A stretch of DNA of 64,000 nucleotides from the NCBI GenBank assembly GCA_958433005.1, contig CAUAWV010000001.1, positions 62,001 through 126,000 on the forward strand. The letters run 5' to 3'. Below, piece after piece: positions 52,338 to 61,337 of this stretch. The position numbers and the translations under genes were made by a program. The DNA is from an uncultured Collinsella sp. Lineage in GTDB: Bacteria > Actinomycetota > Coriobacteriia > Coriobacteriales > Coriobacteriaceae. The notes beneath the pieces are model-generated. The model was not told the origin of the DNA. It saw only the letters and a list, made by a program, of their open reading frames with translations, and did no database searches. The first letter of the stretch is position 1; every line of letters starts with the position of its first letter.

Positions 52338-53737
52338 TTAACGGTCGTTTCGTTGCCGATATGAAGTCGCCCCGCACCCCCGATAACGAGGAGCCGGCTG
52401 CCGAGCGCGCCTGCGACTTCCGCCCCGTCGACAAGGGCTTCACCGAGGAGATGGCGCTGGCCGAGGCCGAGCGCTGCCTCAACTGCAAGAAGCCGTTCTG
52501 TGTTGAGGGCTGCCCCGTCAACATCAACATTCCCCGCTTTATCGAGCAGATCCGCGCGAAGGACTTCGGCGGCGCTCTCGATACCATTCGCGAGGACTCC
52601 ATGCTTCCCGCCATCTGCGGCCGCGTCTGCCCGCAGGAGAACCAGTGCGAGGGCAAGTGCATCCGTGGCAAGAAGTCCGAGCCCGTGGCCATCGGCCAGC
52701 TCGAGCGCTTCCTGGGTGACCGCCCCGAGCTCGCCTCCACGCCCAAGATGGCCCCCAAGAACGGCAAGAAGGTCGCTGTCGTCGGCTCCGGCCCGTCCGG
52801 CATCACCTGCGCCGGCGAGCTCGCCCGTAACGGCTTTGACGTTACCGTCTTTGAGGCCTTCTTCACCGGCGGCGGCGTGCTGGTCTACGGCATCCCCGAG
52901 TTCCGTCTGCCCAAGGCGGTCGTCAAACGCGAGATTGACGGCCTGGAGGACATGGGCGTCAAGTTTGAGTACAACTCCGTCGTGGGCAACATGGCCACGG
53001 CCGAGGAGCTGTTCGAGCAGGGCTTCGACGCCATCTACGTGGCGACCGGCGCTGGCCTGCCCAAGTTCCTCAACGTCCCCGGCGAGAACCTGCCCAACGT
53101 CTTCTTCGCGAACGAGTACCTCACCCGCGTGAACCTGATGAAGGCCAACAAGTTCCCCGAGTACGACACCCCCACCAAGCACGGCAAGAACGTCGTTGTC
53201 TTTGGCGGCGGCAACGTGGCCATGGACGCCGTCCGTACCGCCAAGCGCCTGGGCGCCGAGCACGCCATCATCGCCTACCGTCGTACCGAGGACGAGATGC
53301 CCTGCCGTCGCGCCGAGCTGCACCATGCTAAGGCCGAGGGCGTCGAGGTTCTGCCGCTCGTCTCCCCGCTCGAGTTTGTCGCTGGCGAGGACGGCTCCGT
53401 GTGCGCCGTCAAGGTCCAGAAGATGGAACTCGGCGAGCCCGACGAGTCCGGCCGTCGTCGCCCGGTGCCCATCGAGGGCGCCATCGAGGAGATCCCCTGC
53501 GACGTCGCGATTTCGGCTATCGGCACCAACGCCAACCCCTTCGCAAAGAAGATCGGCGGCAAGATGGAGCTCAACAAGTGGGGCTACATCGTCGCCGACG
53601 AGGAGACCGGCCAGACCACCGATCCCCGCATCTGGGCCGGCGGCGACATCGTCACCGGTGCCGCTACGGTCATTCTGGCGATGGGCGCCGGCAAGAAGGC
53701 CGCCGCTTCCATCACCAAGAGCCTGCTGGGCGAGTAA
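52328..53737 (+). CDS. nfnB: NfnB-like large subunit (glutamate synthase small chain family)
   Basis: 469 residues. N-terminal cysteine-rich region with CLNCKKPFCVEGCPVN and CGRVCPQENQCEGKC for two 4Fe-4S clusters, FAD motif VVGSGPSGITCAGELA (about 148), NADPH motif VFGGGNVAMDAVRTAKRLGA (about 290), and the C-terminal GGDIVTGAATVILAMGAGKKAA block. The presence of nfnA directly upstream, rather than gltB, favours NfnB over glutamate synthase. Codons are highly biased, suggesting strong expression. Good terminator follows. Confidence 0.88.
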   Translation: MPLVNGRFVADMKSPRTPDNEEPAAERACDFRPVDKGFTEEMALAEAERCLNCKKPFCVEGCPVNINIPRFIEQIRAKDFGGALDTIREDSMLPAICGRVCPQENQCEGKCIRGKKSEPVAIGQLERFLGDRPELASTPKMAPKNGKKVAVVGSGPSGITCAGELARNGFDVTVFEAFFTGGGVLVYGIPEFRLPKAVVKREIDGLEDMGVKFEYNSVVGNMATAEELFEQGFDAIYVATGAGLPKFLNVPGENLPNVFFANEYLTRVNLMKANKFPEYDTPTKHGKNVVVFGGGNVAMDAVRTAKRLGAEHAIIAYRRTEDEMPCRRAELHHAKAEGVEVLPLVSPLEFVAGEDGSVCAVKVQKMELGEPDESGRRRPVPIEGAIEEIPCDVAISAIGTNANPFAKKIGGKMELNKWGYIVADEETGQTTDPRIWAGGDIVTGAATVILAMGAGKKAAASITKSLLGE

Positions 53738-53766
53738 TCACCTACAGCACTAGCCGCCAAACGGCA

Positions 53767-53804
53767 AAGTCCCCGTCGAGCACACGCCCGGCGGGGACTT
53801 TTTT
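53767..53804 (+). terminator. Terminator of nfnAB
   Basis: AAGTCCCCG pairs with CGGGGACTT followed by five more T residues, 30 bases after the stop codon. Confidence 0.88.
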
Positions 53805-53820
53805 CTATGCCGGCCGCCCG

Positions 53821-53855
53821 ACCACCACAAAGGGGACAGGCACCTTTGTGGTGGT
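53821..53855. repeat. GGGGACAG-type hairpin near a stop codon
   Basis: ACCACCACAAAGG and CCTTTGTGGTGGT are perfect 13 base arms around GGACAGGCA. It ends 10 bases before the stop codon of the cytidylate-kinase-like gene (minus strand). Confidence 0.8.
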
Positions 53856-53864
53856 TTTGGTCGG

Positions 53865-54488
53865 TTAGTCTTCGAGCTGCGCTACTTTGTAGCGGTAGGC
53901 AGCGGCGATAACGTCTTTGCAGCCCTCGCGGCCCAGCTTGGCGCGGTTGACGACGATGTCCTTACCGCTCGTCATCTTCCACTTGCCGGCGCTGTAGCGC
54001 TTGTAGAATGCCTCGCGCGCCTTCTGCTGCTGCTTGACCAGCTTGGCGCCCTTCTTTTTATTAAGGCCTCGCTTTTTGCGCACAATCTCGACGCGGTCCT
54101 CAAAAGGAGCGGTCACCAGCACGGCAATGTGGTTGGGGTTGTTACGCAGCAGGTAATCGGACAGACGGCCTTCGATAATGCAGCTCTCGGTCTCGCCCAG
54201 GTCCAAAATCACCTGGCTCATCTTTTGGAACAACTTGTCCGAGTACGAACGCGCATCGTAGCGGTCGGGCAGGAACGCCATGTTCTCCACGGCCAGACGC
54301 TCGTCGTAGGCGGCCATCTTGTCGAGCGACTCGCCCGCGCGCAGCGACGCACGCACCAGCAGCTCGTTATCGTACAGCGGAATCCCCAACTCGTCGGCAA
54401 GCATGCGGCCAATCTCGTGGCCCTCGGCGCCAAAGTCGCGCGCGATGGTAATGACCACAGGATTCTTCTTATTCTCCAGATCGCTCAT
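53865..54488 (-). CDS. Cytidylate kinase-like family protein
   Basis: 207 residues from ATG 54488 (MSDLENKKNPVVITIAR), with AAAGGA 7 bases upstream. The N-terminus ITIARDFGAEGHEIGRMLADELGIPLYD is the cytidylate-kinase-like P-loop variant (usual GxxGSGG). The central helical part and the basic RKKRGLNKKKGAKLVKQQQ segment match the stand-alone Cytidylate_kin2 group common in gut anaerobes. It is likely a nucleotide or small-molecule kinase, not the essential Cmk. It lies after the amino acid ABC operon in the same direction, with a repeat hairpin in between. Confidence 0.8.
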   Translation of the reverse strand: MSDLENKKNPVVITIARDFGAEGHEIGRMLADELGIPLYDNELLVRASLRAGESLDKMAAYDERLAVENMAFLPDRYDARSYSDKLFQKMSQVILDLGETESCIIEGRLSDYLLRNNPNHIAVLVTAPFEDRVEIVRKKRGLNKKKGAKLVKQQQKAREAFYKRYSAGKWKMTSGKDIVVNRAKLGREGCKDVIAAAYRYKVAQLED

Positions 54489-54506
54489 CGCGATTCCTTT
54501 CTCTAT

Positions 54507-54533
54507 GTGACAAAGGGGCTGTCCCTTTGCCAC
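54507..54533. repeat. Short GGGG..GTCCC hairpin between genes
   Basis: GTGACAAAGGG and CCCTTTGCCAC pair with one internal mismatch around a 5 base loop. It lies three bases past the stop codon of the ABC permease (minus strand). Confidence 0.7.
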
Positions 54534-54536
54534 ATT

Positions 54537-55175
54537 CTACGCTGCCACCATTCGCCTCTGATATGCGCGAACCAGCAGCGAGATACCAAAGTTGAGCACA
54601 AAGTACATCGCAAACACCAGGCCGTAGAGCATAAGCACCTGCGACAGGTCGATCGCATGGGCCATCACGACGTTTGCCGTGTACATGAGCTCGGCCACGT
54701 TAATGCCCGAAAGATACGAGCTGTCCTTGATGACGGTCGTGCACTGGCTAAACAGCGCCGGGATGATCGTCTTAAACGTCTGCGGCAGAATGATGTAGCG
54801 CATGGTGGCAAAGAAGCCAAAACCCTGGCTCTGCGCTGCCTCAAACTGGCCGCGCGGAATCGAGTTGAGGCCGCCGCGCACGATCTCGGCCATAACGGCG
54901 CTGGTAAACAGCGTAAAGGCGATGGTCGAAATCACAATGTCCAAACCCTGCACCGTAAAGTAGATAAACAGAATCCACAGCAGGTTCGGCGTGCAGCGGA
55001 ACAGCTCGATATAGGCGCTCACCAAAATACGGAACGGGCGGGGCGCATAGCTCTTAATGAGCGCCAGCACCGTGCCAAAGATGAGCGAGAAAAAGATCGA
55101 CAGCGCCGAGATCTCGATGGTCTTAACAAAACCGCCCCAAATGTAGAGCAGGTTGGTCGCGTTGAAGATTTCCAT
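54537..55175 (-). CDS. Polar amino acid ABC transporter permease (second)
   Basis: 212 residues, about five helices. The EAA loop is GQFEAAQSQGFGFFATMRYIILPQTFK, matching HisM/GlnP-type permeases; VRGGLNSIPRGQ precedes it. It starts three bases after the stop codon of the other permease, within the same operon as the ATPase and binding protein. Probably pairs with the first permease as a heterodimer for import of glutamate, glutamine or another polar amino acid. Confidence 0.9.
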   Translation of the reverse strand: MEIFNATNLLYIWGGFVKTIEISALSIFFSLIFGTVLALIKSYAPRPFRILVSAYIELFRCTPNLLWILFIYFTVQGLDIVISTIAFTLFTSAVMAEIVRGGLNSIPRGQFEAAQSQGFGFFATMRYIILPQTFKTIIPALFSQCTTVIKDSSYLSGINVAELMYTANVVMAHAIDLSQVLMLYGLVFAMYFVLNFGISLLVRAYQRRMVAA

Positions 55176-55178
55176 GCG

Positions 55179-55922
55179 CTAGGCCTCCTCTACGTTGTCG
55201 AGCCCCAGCTCGGCCAGGCTCACGCCGCGCGGACGCTCCTTGGAGCGGCGCTCGAGCCACTGCACCAGCATGGCGAGCGGAAAGCAGATGATGAAGTACA
55301 TAAGGCAGCAGACGATGTATCCCTGCAGGTAGCCGTACAGACTCACAAAGTTGTCGGAACGATACATAAGGTCGCCGCCGGCCACAAGCGCCAGCACCGA
55401 CGTGTTCTTGACCAGGTTGAGCGCCTGGTTACACAGCGGCGGCAGAATGATCTTGAACGTCTGGGGCAGTACGATGTACCAGTATGCCTGCGCACGGGTG
55501 AAGCCCTGGCTCTGGGCCGCCTCCATCTGACCGCGTGGAACGGCCTCGATGCCGGTGCGGATGACCTCCGAAATGTAGGCCGCGTGATACAGGCCCACGC
55601 CCAAGAAGCCCAACACGAACGGCGCGATACGCACCGGCTGGTCGGCACCGGTTATGGCCTGCAAAAACTGCGGACCGGCCATGTACATAAAGAGCACCTG
55701 TACGGGCAACGGGGTGTTCTGGTAAAACTCCACGTACACGCGACTTATGGCGCGCAGCACGCGCGAGCGAGTGGTAGAGAACACACCCAGCAGCGTGCCC
55801 AGCACCAGCGACAGCAGCAGACCGGCAACGACCACCTGCAGCGTCACGCCAAAGCCCTCCCAGAAGGGCCCCATGTTTTGAAATGTCGTCGACCAACGGT
55901 CGGCGTCAAATAATCCTTCGAG
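55179..55922 (-). CDS. Polar amino acid ABC transporter permease (first)
   Basis: 247 residues from ATG 55922 with AAGGAAGGA upstream. The EAA loop GQMEAAQSQGFTRAQAYWYIVLPQTFK is intact and similar to the partner permease. Five or six helices; the last 40 residues are cytoplasmic. A longer frame starting at 55958 overlaps the end of the binding-protein gene and is not needed. Confidence 0.9.
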   Translation of the reverse strand, partial: LEGLFDADRWSTTFQNMGPFWEGFGVTLQVVVAGLLLSLVLGTLLGVFSTTRSRVLRAISRVYVEFYQNTPLPVQVLFMYMAGPQFLQAITGADQPVRIAPFVLGFLGVGLYHAAYISEVIRTGIEAVPRGQMEAAQSQGFTRAQAYWYIVLPQTFKIILPPLCNQALNLVKNTSVLALVAGGDLMYRSDNFVSLYGYLQGYIVCCLMYFIICFPLAMLVQWLERRSKERPRGVSLAELGLDNVEEA

Positions 55923-55950
55923 CATTTGATTCCTTCCTTGGACGATGCGT

Positions 55951-56826
55951 CTATACAAGACCCCAGGTCTTGACCTCTTGGTCGAGCCAGCCGTCGGCCA
56001 GACGATCGCAAATCACCTGATCGACCACGGCCGAAAGGTCGCAGCCCTTCTTGGTCGCCACGCCGTAGCCCTGCTCGCCAAACTTGACCTCGGGCTGCAG
56101 CAGCTCAACGGTCTCGTTCATGTAACCGGCCAGCGTGGAGCGGTCCATGGCAAAGACGTCGATATTGCCGGCGTCGAGCGAACTCTTGATGATGGGGTAG
56201 CCGCTAAAGGCCCTAAACTCGGGCTTGCAGCTAAAGCCGTTGTCCTTGATCATCTGCTCGATCAGGCCCTGCGTGGTGGCACCCTGGCTCACGCCAATGA
56301 CCTTGCCGTCCAAGTCCTCAATCGAGGTAAAGCCCGAACGCTTCTTGACCATGAGTCCCACGTAGTCGGTGCGGTACGGCGTCGAGAAATCCCAGCTCTT
56401 CTTGCGCTCGTCGGTGATGGTGTAGGTCGCCGCGACCACGTCGAGTTGGCCGTTATCGATCAGCGGGCCGCGCGTCTTGGGCGTTACGTCGGTAAACTCG
56501 ACAAGCTCCTGGGCGCGGGCCTCCTTGTAGCTCACGCCAAAGACGGCAGCGGCGATCTGGTAGCACAAATCGACTTCCATGCCCTCAAAGCGGCCCTTGG
56601 CGGTGTCGTAATAGCCATAGCCGGGAACGTCCTTCTTGACGCCGGCATTCAGATGTCCACGCGACTTGATGGCCGCAAGCTTGGACCCCTTGTCGGAGCC
56701 CTCGCCGCTGGTGGAGTTGCCGCAACCGGTAAGCGCGGTCCCCGCCAGCGCAAGCATGCCGGCGCCCGCCAGCTGCAAAAAGTGACGGCGCGATACAGCC
56801 GCCCTCGTTATATCCGTCATGTCCAT
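55951..56826 (-). CDS. Amino acid ABC transporter substrate-binding lipoprotein
   Basis: About 291 residues. The N-terminus has S12-RRHFL then a hydrophobic stretch and the lipobox LTGC with acylated C35; the twin arginine suggests possible Tat export. The mature part is a PBPb/SBP family 3 domain with VPGYGYYDTAKGRFEGMEVDLC, ATYTITDERKKSWDFSTPYR and the IGVSQGATTQGLIEQ block. It is anchored outside the membrane and delivers an amino acid (glutamate/aspartate type is likely) to the two permeases. It starts 8 bases after the ATPase stop codon. Confidence 0.9.
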   Translation of the reverse strand: MDMTDITRAAVSRRHFLQLAGAGMLALAGTALTGCGNSTSGEGSDKGSKLAAIKSRGHLNAGVKKDVPGYGYYDTAKGRFEGMEVDLCYQIAAAVFGVSYKEARAQELVEFTDVTPKTRGPLIDNGQLDVVAATYTITDERKKSWDFSTPYRTDYVGLMVKKRSGFTSIEDLDGKVIGVSQGATTQGLIEQMIKDNGFSCKPEFRAFSGYPIIKSSLDAGNIDVFAMDRSTLAGYMNETVELLQPEVKFGEQGYGVATKKGCDLSAVVDQVICDRLADGWLDQEVKTWGLV

Positions 56827-56834
56827 CACCGCGC

Positions 56835-57566
56835 CTAGTGCAGAATCTTGGACAGGAACTCGCGGCAGCGCGGGTTCTCGGGGTTATCGAAGAAGTGCTC
56901 GGGCGCGCCCTCCTCCAGGATGCGGCCGTCCTCCATAAAGATGACGCGGTCGGCCACCTGGCGCGCAAAGCCCATCTCGTGCGTCACGCAGATCATGGTG
57001 ATGTCCTCCTGCGCGAGCTCGATCATAACGTCGAGCACCTCCTGCACCATCTCGGGGTCGAGCGCCGAGGTCGGCTCGTCAAACAGGATGATGGGCTGCT
57101 TGGTGCACAGGGCGCGGGCGATGGCGATGCGCTGCTGCTGACCACCCGAGAGATTCTGCGGATACTCGCCGGCCTTATGCGCCATGCCGACGCGCTTGAG
57201 CGCGGCGATGGCGATCTCGGTCGCCTCCTCCTTGCTCTTCTTTTGCAGCTTGATGGGCGCGAGCGTCAGGTTACCGAGCACCGTCATGTTGGGATACAGG
57301 TTGAACTGCTGAAACACCATGGAGCTATACTTGCGGGCCATCTCCAGGTGATTCTTTTTGGTGAGCGGCGTACCGTCGATGATGACCTCGCCCGACGTGG
57401 GCTCCTCAAGATAATCGACGCAGCGGATGAGCGTCGACTTGCCCGAGCCGGAAGGCCCGATCATTACGAGCTTCTCGCCGCGCTTGACGGTGAGGTTGAT
57501 ATCTTTGAGCACATGCAGGTCGCCAAAGTACTTGTTGAGATGCTTGATCTCGATCATGTCTGCCAT
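56835..57566 (-). CDS. Polar amino acid ABC transporter ATP-binding protein (GlnQ type)
   Basis: 243 residues with [42 protein letters not shown] and the switch His in [10 protein letters not shown]. The QFNLYPNMT segment is typical of GlnQ/HisP. It is the first gene of a four-gene importer operon. GGAAGGGACATCC precedes the ATG. Upstream lies a repeat-rich gap. Confidence 0.93.
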   Translation of the reverse strand: MADMIEIKHLNKYFGDLHVLKDINLTVKRGEKLVMIGPSGSGKSTLIRCVDYLEEPTSGEVIIDGTPLTKKNHLEMARKYSSMVFQQFNLYPNMTVLGNLTLAPIKLQKKSKEEATEIAIAALKRVGMAHKAGEYPQNLSGGQQQRIAIARALCTKQPIILFDEPTSALDPEMVQEVLDVMIELAQEDITMICVTHEMGFARQVADRVIFMEDGRILEEGAPEHFFDNPENPRCREFLSKILH

Positions 57567-57681
57567 GGATGTCCCTTCCCTGCGTTTACACGAGTTGAAC
57601 TATTGTACGGAAAGAACCACGTTTCCGCAGCCCACACTACATCCCCGTAAAGAACCCGCAACCTTCCGCCCACTCATTAGG

Positions 57682-57766
57682 CACTCATTGGGGACAGACT
57701 TAAATGAGTGCCCAATGAGTAGGTGGTCATTCAAGGGTACTCATTTAAGTCTGTCCCCAATGAGTG
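57682..57766. repeat. GGGGACAG repeat pair with 28 bp perfect arms
   Basis: 57682-57709 and 57739-57766 are exact inverted copies of a 28 base unit whose own ends (ACTCATT/AATGAGT) also pair. The same unit occurs at 13740-13800 and 17382-17441. It lies in the 393-base gap between the amino acid ATPase gene and yqeY. Confidence 0.88.
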
Positions 57767-57817
57767 AAGTCTCCCCAGTGAGCGCCCAACCGTCCTTGTT
57801 GAGCATAAGTCAGCGAA

Positions 57818-57914
57818 AACCCGTACACGCGAGCAAGGTGACGTGAAATGAAAGGGCGCAGACCTTATGGTCGCGCCCTTGAAATTGAACGTCAGATTGC
57901 CGTGTGTACGGGTT
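57818..57914. repeat. Nested hairpin of about 97 bases
   Basis: Outer arms AACCCGTACAC and GTGTACGGGTT enclose a second stem AAGGGCGC/GCGCCCTT with its own GACC/GGTC core. Such nesting looks like the composite elements elsewhere but the sequence differs. It may act as terminator for the minus-strand yqeY gene. Confidence 0.7.
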
Positions 57915-57928
57915 TGCAGCGTCGAGCC

Positions 57929-57956
57929 GTTACGCGGTTTGGTAAAACCGCGTAAC
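57929..57956 (-). terminator. Hairpin directly after yqeY
   Basis: GTTACGCGGTTT pairs perfectly with AAACCGCGTAAC over 12 bases with a 4 base loop, 3 bases past the stop codon. No T run follows. Confidence 0.6.
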
Positions 57957-57959
57957 AAA

Positions 57960-58403
57960 TTACGCGAGTTTGGCTCCGACGATCTTTGCCGCGGCAGGCT
58001 TATCGAAGTTGCCGCCGGTGGCCTTGCCGAGTGCTCCCATGACCTGGCCCATCTGCTTCTTGGACGTGGCGCCCAGCTCGGCGATAACCTGCTCGATCAG
58101 AGCCTCGAGTTCCTCGCCCGAAACCTGTGCGGGCAGCAGGCTCTCCAGAATCTTGACCTGCTCGGTCAGGTTGTCGGTACGCTCCTGGTCGGTACCGGCC
58201 TTAATGGACATCTCCAGCGTCTCGCTCGTCTGCTTAATCAGACGCTTGATCATGCTGTTGACGTCTTCCTCGGTCACGTCGCGGCGCTCGTTAACCTCGA
58301 TATTCTTCACCTCGGCCTTGACCTGGCGAATGACAGACAGGCGAACCTTGTCCTTGGCCTTCATGGCCGCAATCATTTCCTTCTGCAGCTCTTCGTTGGT
58401 CAT
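57960..58403 (-). CDS. GatB/YqeY domain protein
   Basis: 147 residues from ATG 58403, which has AGGAGG 8 bases upstream. MTNEELQKEMIAAMKAKDKVRLSVIRQVKAEVKN and the C-terminal SKKQMGQVMGALGKATGG block are typical of YqeY. The family shares its fold with the tail domain of the tRNA amidotransferase subunit GatB and is thought to bind tRNA, but a reaction is not proven. It lies 54 bases downstream of the foldase gene in the same direction. Confidence 0.9.
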   Translation of the reverse strand: MTNEELQKEMIAAMKAKDKVRLSVIRQVKAEVKNIEVNERRDVTEEDVNSMIKRLIKQTSETLEMSIKAGTDQERTDNLTEQVKILESLLPAQVSGEELEALIEQVIAELGATSKKQMGQVMGALGKATGGNFDKPAAAKIVGAKLA

Positions 58404-58457
58404 CTGCAAATCCTCCTCAATAGTGTGGGCGGCACTCGCACGAGTACCGCCCCATGA

Positions 58458-59678
58458 TTACTCAGTCGTCGACGAATCGTCGGTCGAACTCTTGGTGACG
58501 CCCTTCAGACTGACGTTATATGGGACGTCCTTGGGCATGGGGTTAACGGTGATGTCGGCGTCCTTCTTGTACTGCTCCAGCCACTCGCTGTATGCGGTGC
58601 TTGCCGCCTGCGTCTTCACCACGTTAGAGACATACTTCTTGATGTCCTTGGGTACCTGCTTGATGTCATCGACCTGACTATCGACATGGAAGTAGTCGGT
58701 GCACTTGATGACGTGGTAACCGTACGTCGACTCGATCACGTCGCTCACATCGCCCTTGTTGAGCCCCTCGAGCGCCGTCTGGTAGCTGTCGACGAAGGTG
58801 GTGAGCTTATCCCAACCCACATCGCCCTTCTTCTCCTTGGAGCCGGTGTCGTCGGAATACTGCTTCACGGCGTCCTCAAAGCTCAGTTCGCCGGAGTTGA
58901 TTTTGTCCAGGCACTCCTGCGCCTTGGCCTTGGCGGCGGCCTTGTCCTCGTCAGATGCGTCGGAATCAACCTTGATCAGGATGTTCGATGAGCGGCGGGC
59001 ATCGTTGTAGTTAGACAGGTTCTCGTTGATGTAATCGACGATCTCACTGTCCTTGGGCTTACTGGTGGGCGCCACGGCGTCCTTAAGCTTTTGCTGTGCC
59101 AGGTTCTCCTTGAGCGAGTCCTTGTAGGTGTCCTCGGTATAGCCGTAGGTCTTAAGGGTCTTCTTAAAGGCCTTGGCACCGCCCGCGCTCTTGCACGCGT
59201 CCTTCCATGCCTTCTCGACCTCCTCGTCCGACACCGTCACGCCGTTTTCCTTCTGCGCCTGCTGGAGCAGAATCTGCTGCGTGTAGGAATCGATGAGCTG
59301 CTTGCGGTACTTTTTGGGCGTCAGGTCGTTGTCGACCAGATACTGCGCCCAGTCCTTGTCCTTGGTGTAACCGTAGGACGTGCGCATGCTCATGATCTGC
59401 TTGGTCACGGTGTCCTCGGTGAGGTTGGTGCCGTTGATGGTGGCGGCGACACCGCCGGTAAGCTTGTAGCTCGAGGTATCCTCTGCCTGCGACATGAGAC
59501 CGGAGCATGCCATGGCCGAGACGGAAAGCAGCATTGCCAGCACGCCGATAACCACCAGGACGATCTTGACGGTCTTAGACACGTACGTCTTGCGCTGCTT
59601 CTTACGAGAGCTGGAGGCAGCGCGAGCCTGCTGCTCGGGCGTCGGCTCGGCCTCGGAGTTCTTTTTCTTGTTTGCCAT
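58458..59678 (-). CDS. Membrane-anchored peptidyl-prolyl isomerase, PrsA/SurA type
   Basis: 406 residues. Basic cytoplasmic start, one helix (about 38-57), a SurA-N-like helical region (about 75-215) and a parvulin domain (about 225-330: ILIKVD, ELSFEDAVKQYSDDTGS, GDVGW, YGYHVIK). The first parvulin His is replaced (RSSNILIK). The C-terminal region is Ser/Thr/Asp rich. Such foldases help secreted proteins fold outside the membrane. AAAGG precedes the ATG. Confidence 0.88.
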   Translation of the reverse strand: MANKKKNSEAEPTPEQQARAASSSRKKQRKTYVSKTVKIVLVVIGVLAMLLSVSAMACSGLMSQAEDTSSYKLTGGVAATINGTNLTEDTVTKQIMSMRTSYGYTKDKDWAQYLVDNDLTPKKYRKQLIDSYTQQILLQQAQKENGVTVSDEEVEKAWKDACKSAGGAKAFKKTLKTYGYTEDTYKDSLKENLAQQKLKDAVAPTSKPKDSEIVDYINENLSNYNDARRSSNILIKVDSDASDEDKAAAKAKAQECLDKINSGELSFEDAVKQYSDDTGSKEKKGDVGWDKLTTFVDSYQTALEGLNKGDVSDVIESTYGYHVIKCTDYFHVDSQVDDIKQVPKDIKKYVSNVVKTQAASTAYSEWLEQYKKDADITVNPMPKDVPYNVSLKGVTKSSTDDSSTTE

Positions 59679-59748
59679 AGTTGGCCTTTCGCATCACGAA
59701 TCGAACAAACGCCATTGTGTCACAACGCGGACCCCGCGACACACCTGG

Positions 59749-59837
59749 TGCATGGGGGACAGGTTAATCTGCACCATTTTGGTGCAAAGGGGACGGGTCT
59801 GGCAGCCGGCAGTTAGGGACAGTCCCCAAGTGCCGGC
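59749..59837. repeat. Two GGGGACAG-type hairpins between convergent stop and start regions
   Basis: One with GGTGCA/TGCACC arms around 59749-59785 and one with GCCGGCA/TGCCGGC arms (59805-59837), each containing GGGGACAG or GGGACAGTCCCC. They end 11 bases before the EIIA stop codon (minus strand). Confidence 0.7.
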
Positions 59838-59848
59838 TCAGCCCCACC

Positions 59849-60316
59849 TTAGAAGTGACGGCGGATGGCGTCGACCATGCTCTGGCATGTGGTCTGGCCG
59901 AGCACATCGGCTGCGGCGTCGGCATCCATAAAGATATTCATAAGCGATTGCAGGGCCTCGACCTGGCCGCCCGGCTCGGCGATGCCCAGATTGATGATAA
60001 TCTGCGCCGGCACGGGGGCACCCATGCCCGCCATTGCACTGAACACCACGGGCGCCGCGGGCTTTACCACCGCGATATAGGGCTTAGCCACAAATCCGGG
60101 ATCGGTGTGCGGGATGGCGATGTTGGCTGCCGGCATGGCAAGACCCGTGGGATAGGCATCCTCGCGCGTGCGGACGGCATCGAGCCAACCGTCGGCAATG
60201 TAGCCGCGCGGAGCAAGCTCACTCTCGAGTTGCGCAAACACCTCATCCGGCGTCGCGCACTCCCAATCAAAAAACACCAGCTCAGGCGAGAATAGTATCT
60301 CGGCGTTATCCGCCAT
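59849..60316 (-). CDS. PTS EIIA type-2 domain protein (GatA/FruA-like), orphan
   Basis: 155 residues from ATG 60316 with GGAGG 5 bases upstream. The fructose/mannitol-class EIIA fold is shown by the phosphorylated His 70 in NIAIPHTDP and by LESELAPRGYIADGWLDAVRTREDAYPTGLA. No EIIB or EIIC gene is near. It may serve a galactitol-type system encoded elsewhere or act as a regulatory EIIA. A frame open to 60430 is not supported by a ribosome site. Confidence 0.88.
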   Translation of the reverse strand: MADNAEILFSPELVFFDWECATPDEVFAQLESELAPRGYIADGWLDAVRTREDAYPTGLAMPAANIAIPHTDPGFVAKPYIAVVKPAAPVVFSAMAGMGAPVPAQIIINLGIAEPGGQVEALQSLMNIFMDADAAADVLGQTTCQSMVDAIRRHF

Positions 60317-60381
60317 ACCGTCCTCCAAAGTTGCATGAGGTTCACAATGCCCCATATGATAGCGAAACGAGGCAGGCAGGG

Positions 60382-60849
60382 TTAGTCGAGGATTCCAATC
60401 ATATCGAGTGCACGGGCAGGCGTCAGGCAAACTTCGGGCATCGCCTCCAGCATGCGCCGGTCACTCGTGACCACGTAGTCAACATCCGCCGTCTCGCCCG
60501 AAGCGATGATGAGGTTGTCTTCAAGATCCGGCATGCGTTTGCCAAGCATGCGCGCCATCTCGCACTCTGCCAACGAAAGCGGAGAGGCGGTTGCCACTTG
60601 CATCATGTGCTCAATGCAGGCCCATGACGCCGAGGCAAACGACACGTTAATCCCATTCACATTCCGCCGGGCTAGTCGCCGAGGCAAGATATAGAACACG
60701 TCTTTTGCCGTCGTTGGCGCATACAGAAGGTCGATCTTTCCCGCCTCGGCCAGTTCAACCAATCTCTTCGCTTCGTCGAACGCCCCCTCTTGCAGGTAAT
60801 AATCGAGCCAAACGTTCGTATCTACCAAGAGATGCTTTGCCTCAATCAT
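60382..60849 (-). CDS. PIN-domain toxin (VapC-like)
   Basis: 155 residues. PIN active-site acids are visible: D10 in LLVDTNVW, an acidic pair near D108/D111 in MPDLEDNLIIASG, and D130 in VTSDRRML. PIN toxins cleave RNA, often initiator tRNA or rRNA. The start ATG 60849 overlaps the antitoxin stop codon by four bases (ATGA). It is the second gene of a toxin-antitoxin pair. Confidence 0.87.
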   Translation of the reverse strand: MIEAKHLLVDTNVWLDYYLQEGAFDEAKRLVELAEAGKIDLLYAPTTAKDVFYILPRRLARRNVNGINVSFASASWACIEHMMQVATASPLSLAECEMARMLGKRMPDLEDNLIIASGETADVDYVVTSDRRMLEAMPEVCLTPARALDMIGILD

Positions 60850-61190
60850 CGGCAATTCGCCTCAATGTCAGCAATCATCGCGTCATACATATCATCTCGT
60901 ACGGCATCCCAGTCTTCCGCAGATGATCCAGCTGGCGCAAAATCCGAAGCACGTAGCCCCAACGAAGAAAAAGCTAGGCCACACCCCTGCTCGGCCAGAC
61001 TCTCCGCACGGGGCGCCTCGCGCTTATCCGCCACCATAAATCCCGGCAACGCTTGATGCTCGACAAGATAGACCCAAAGCGCGCGAATGGCATCGCTCGG
61101 CCCCAATCCATTGCGAGTTAGGACCGCATCGCCACCAGCTTTGAGCATAGGATCGATTCGTGTGTTGAGCTGCACCGTTGCTGTACCCAT
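60846..61190 (-). CDS. RelB/DinJ-family antitoxin
   Basis: 114 residues. N-terminal ribbon-helix-helix TVQLNTRIDPMLKAGGDAVLTRNGLGPSDAIRALW, typical of RelB/DinJ, followed by a toxin-binding tail (about 55-114). RelB/DinJ proteins normally partner RelE/YafQ toxins, while this one is coupled by ATGA overlap to a PIN toxin. GAGGAG precedes the ATG. It likely represses its own promoter. Confidence 0.82.
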   Translation of the reverse strand: MGTATVQLNTRIDPMLKAGGDAVLTRNGLGPSDAIRALWVYLVEHQALPGFMVADKREAPRAESLAEQGCGLAFSSLGLRASDFAPAGSSAEDWDAVRDDMYDAMIADIEANCR

Positions 61191-61337
61191 GGCGGCTCCT
61201 CTCTATTTGCTAGCAGTATAGCAAATATGAAAAGCCATGCAAAAGGGCCCCGCCCACACACAGACGAGGCCCTATCGGATTTCTTGGGGTGGAAATGACA
61301 CCCGTCACGTTATCCAGAGCCCGAAATTGAAGAGGTA

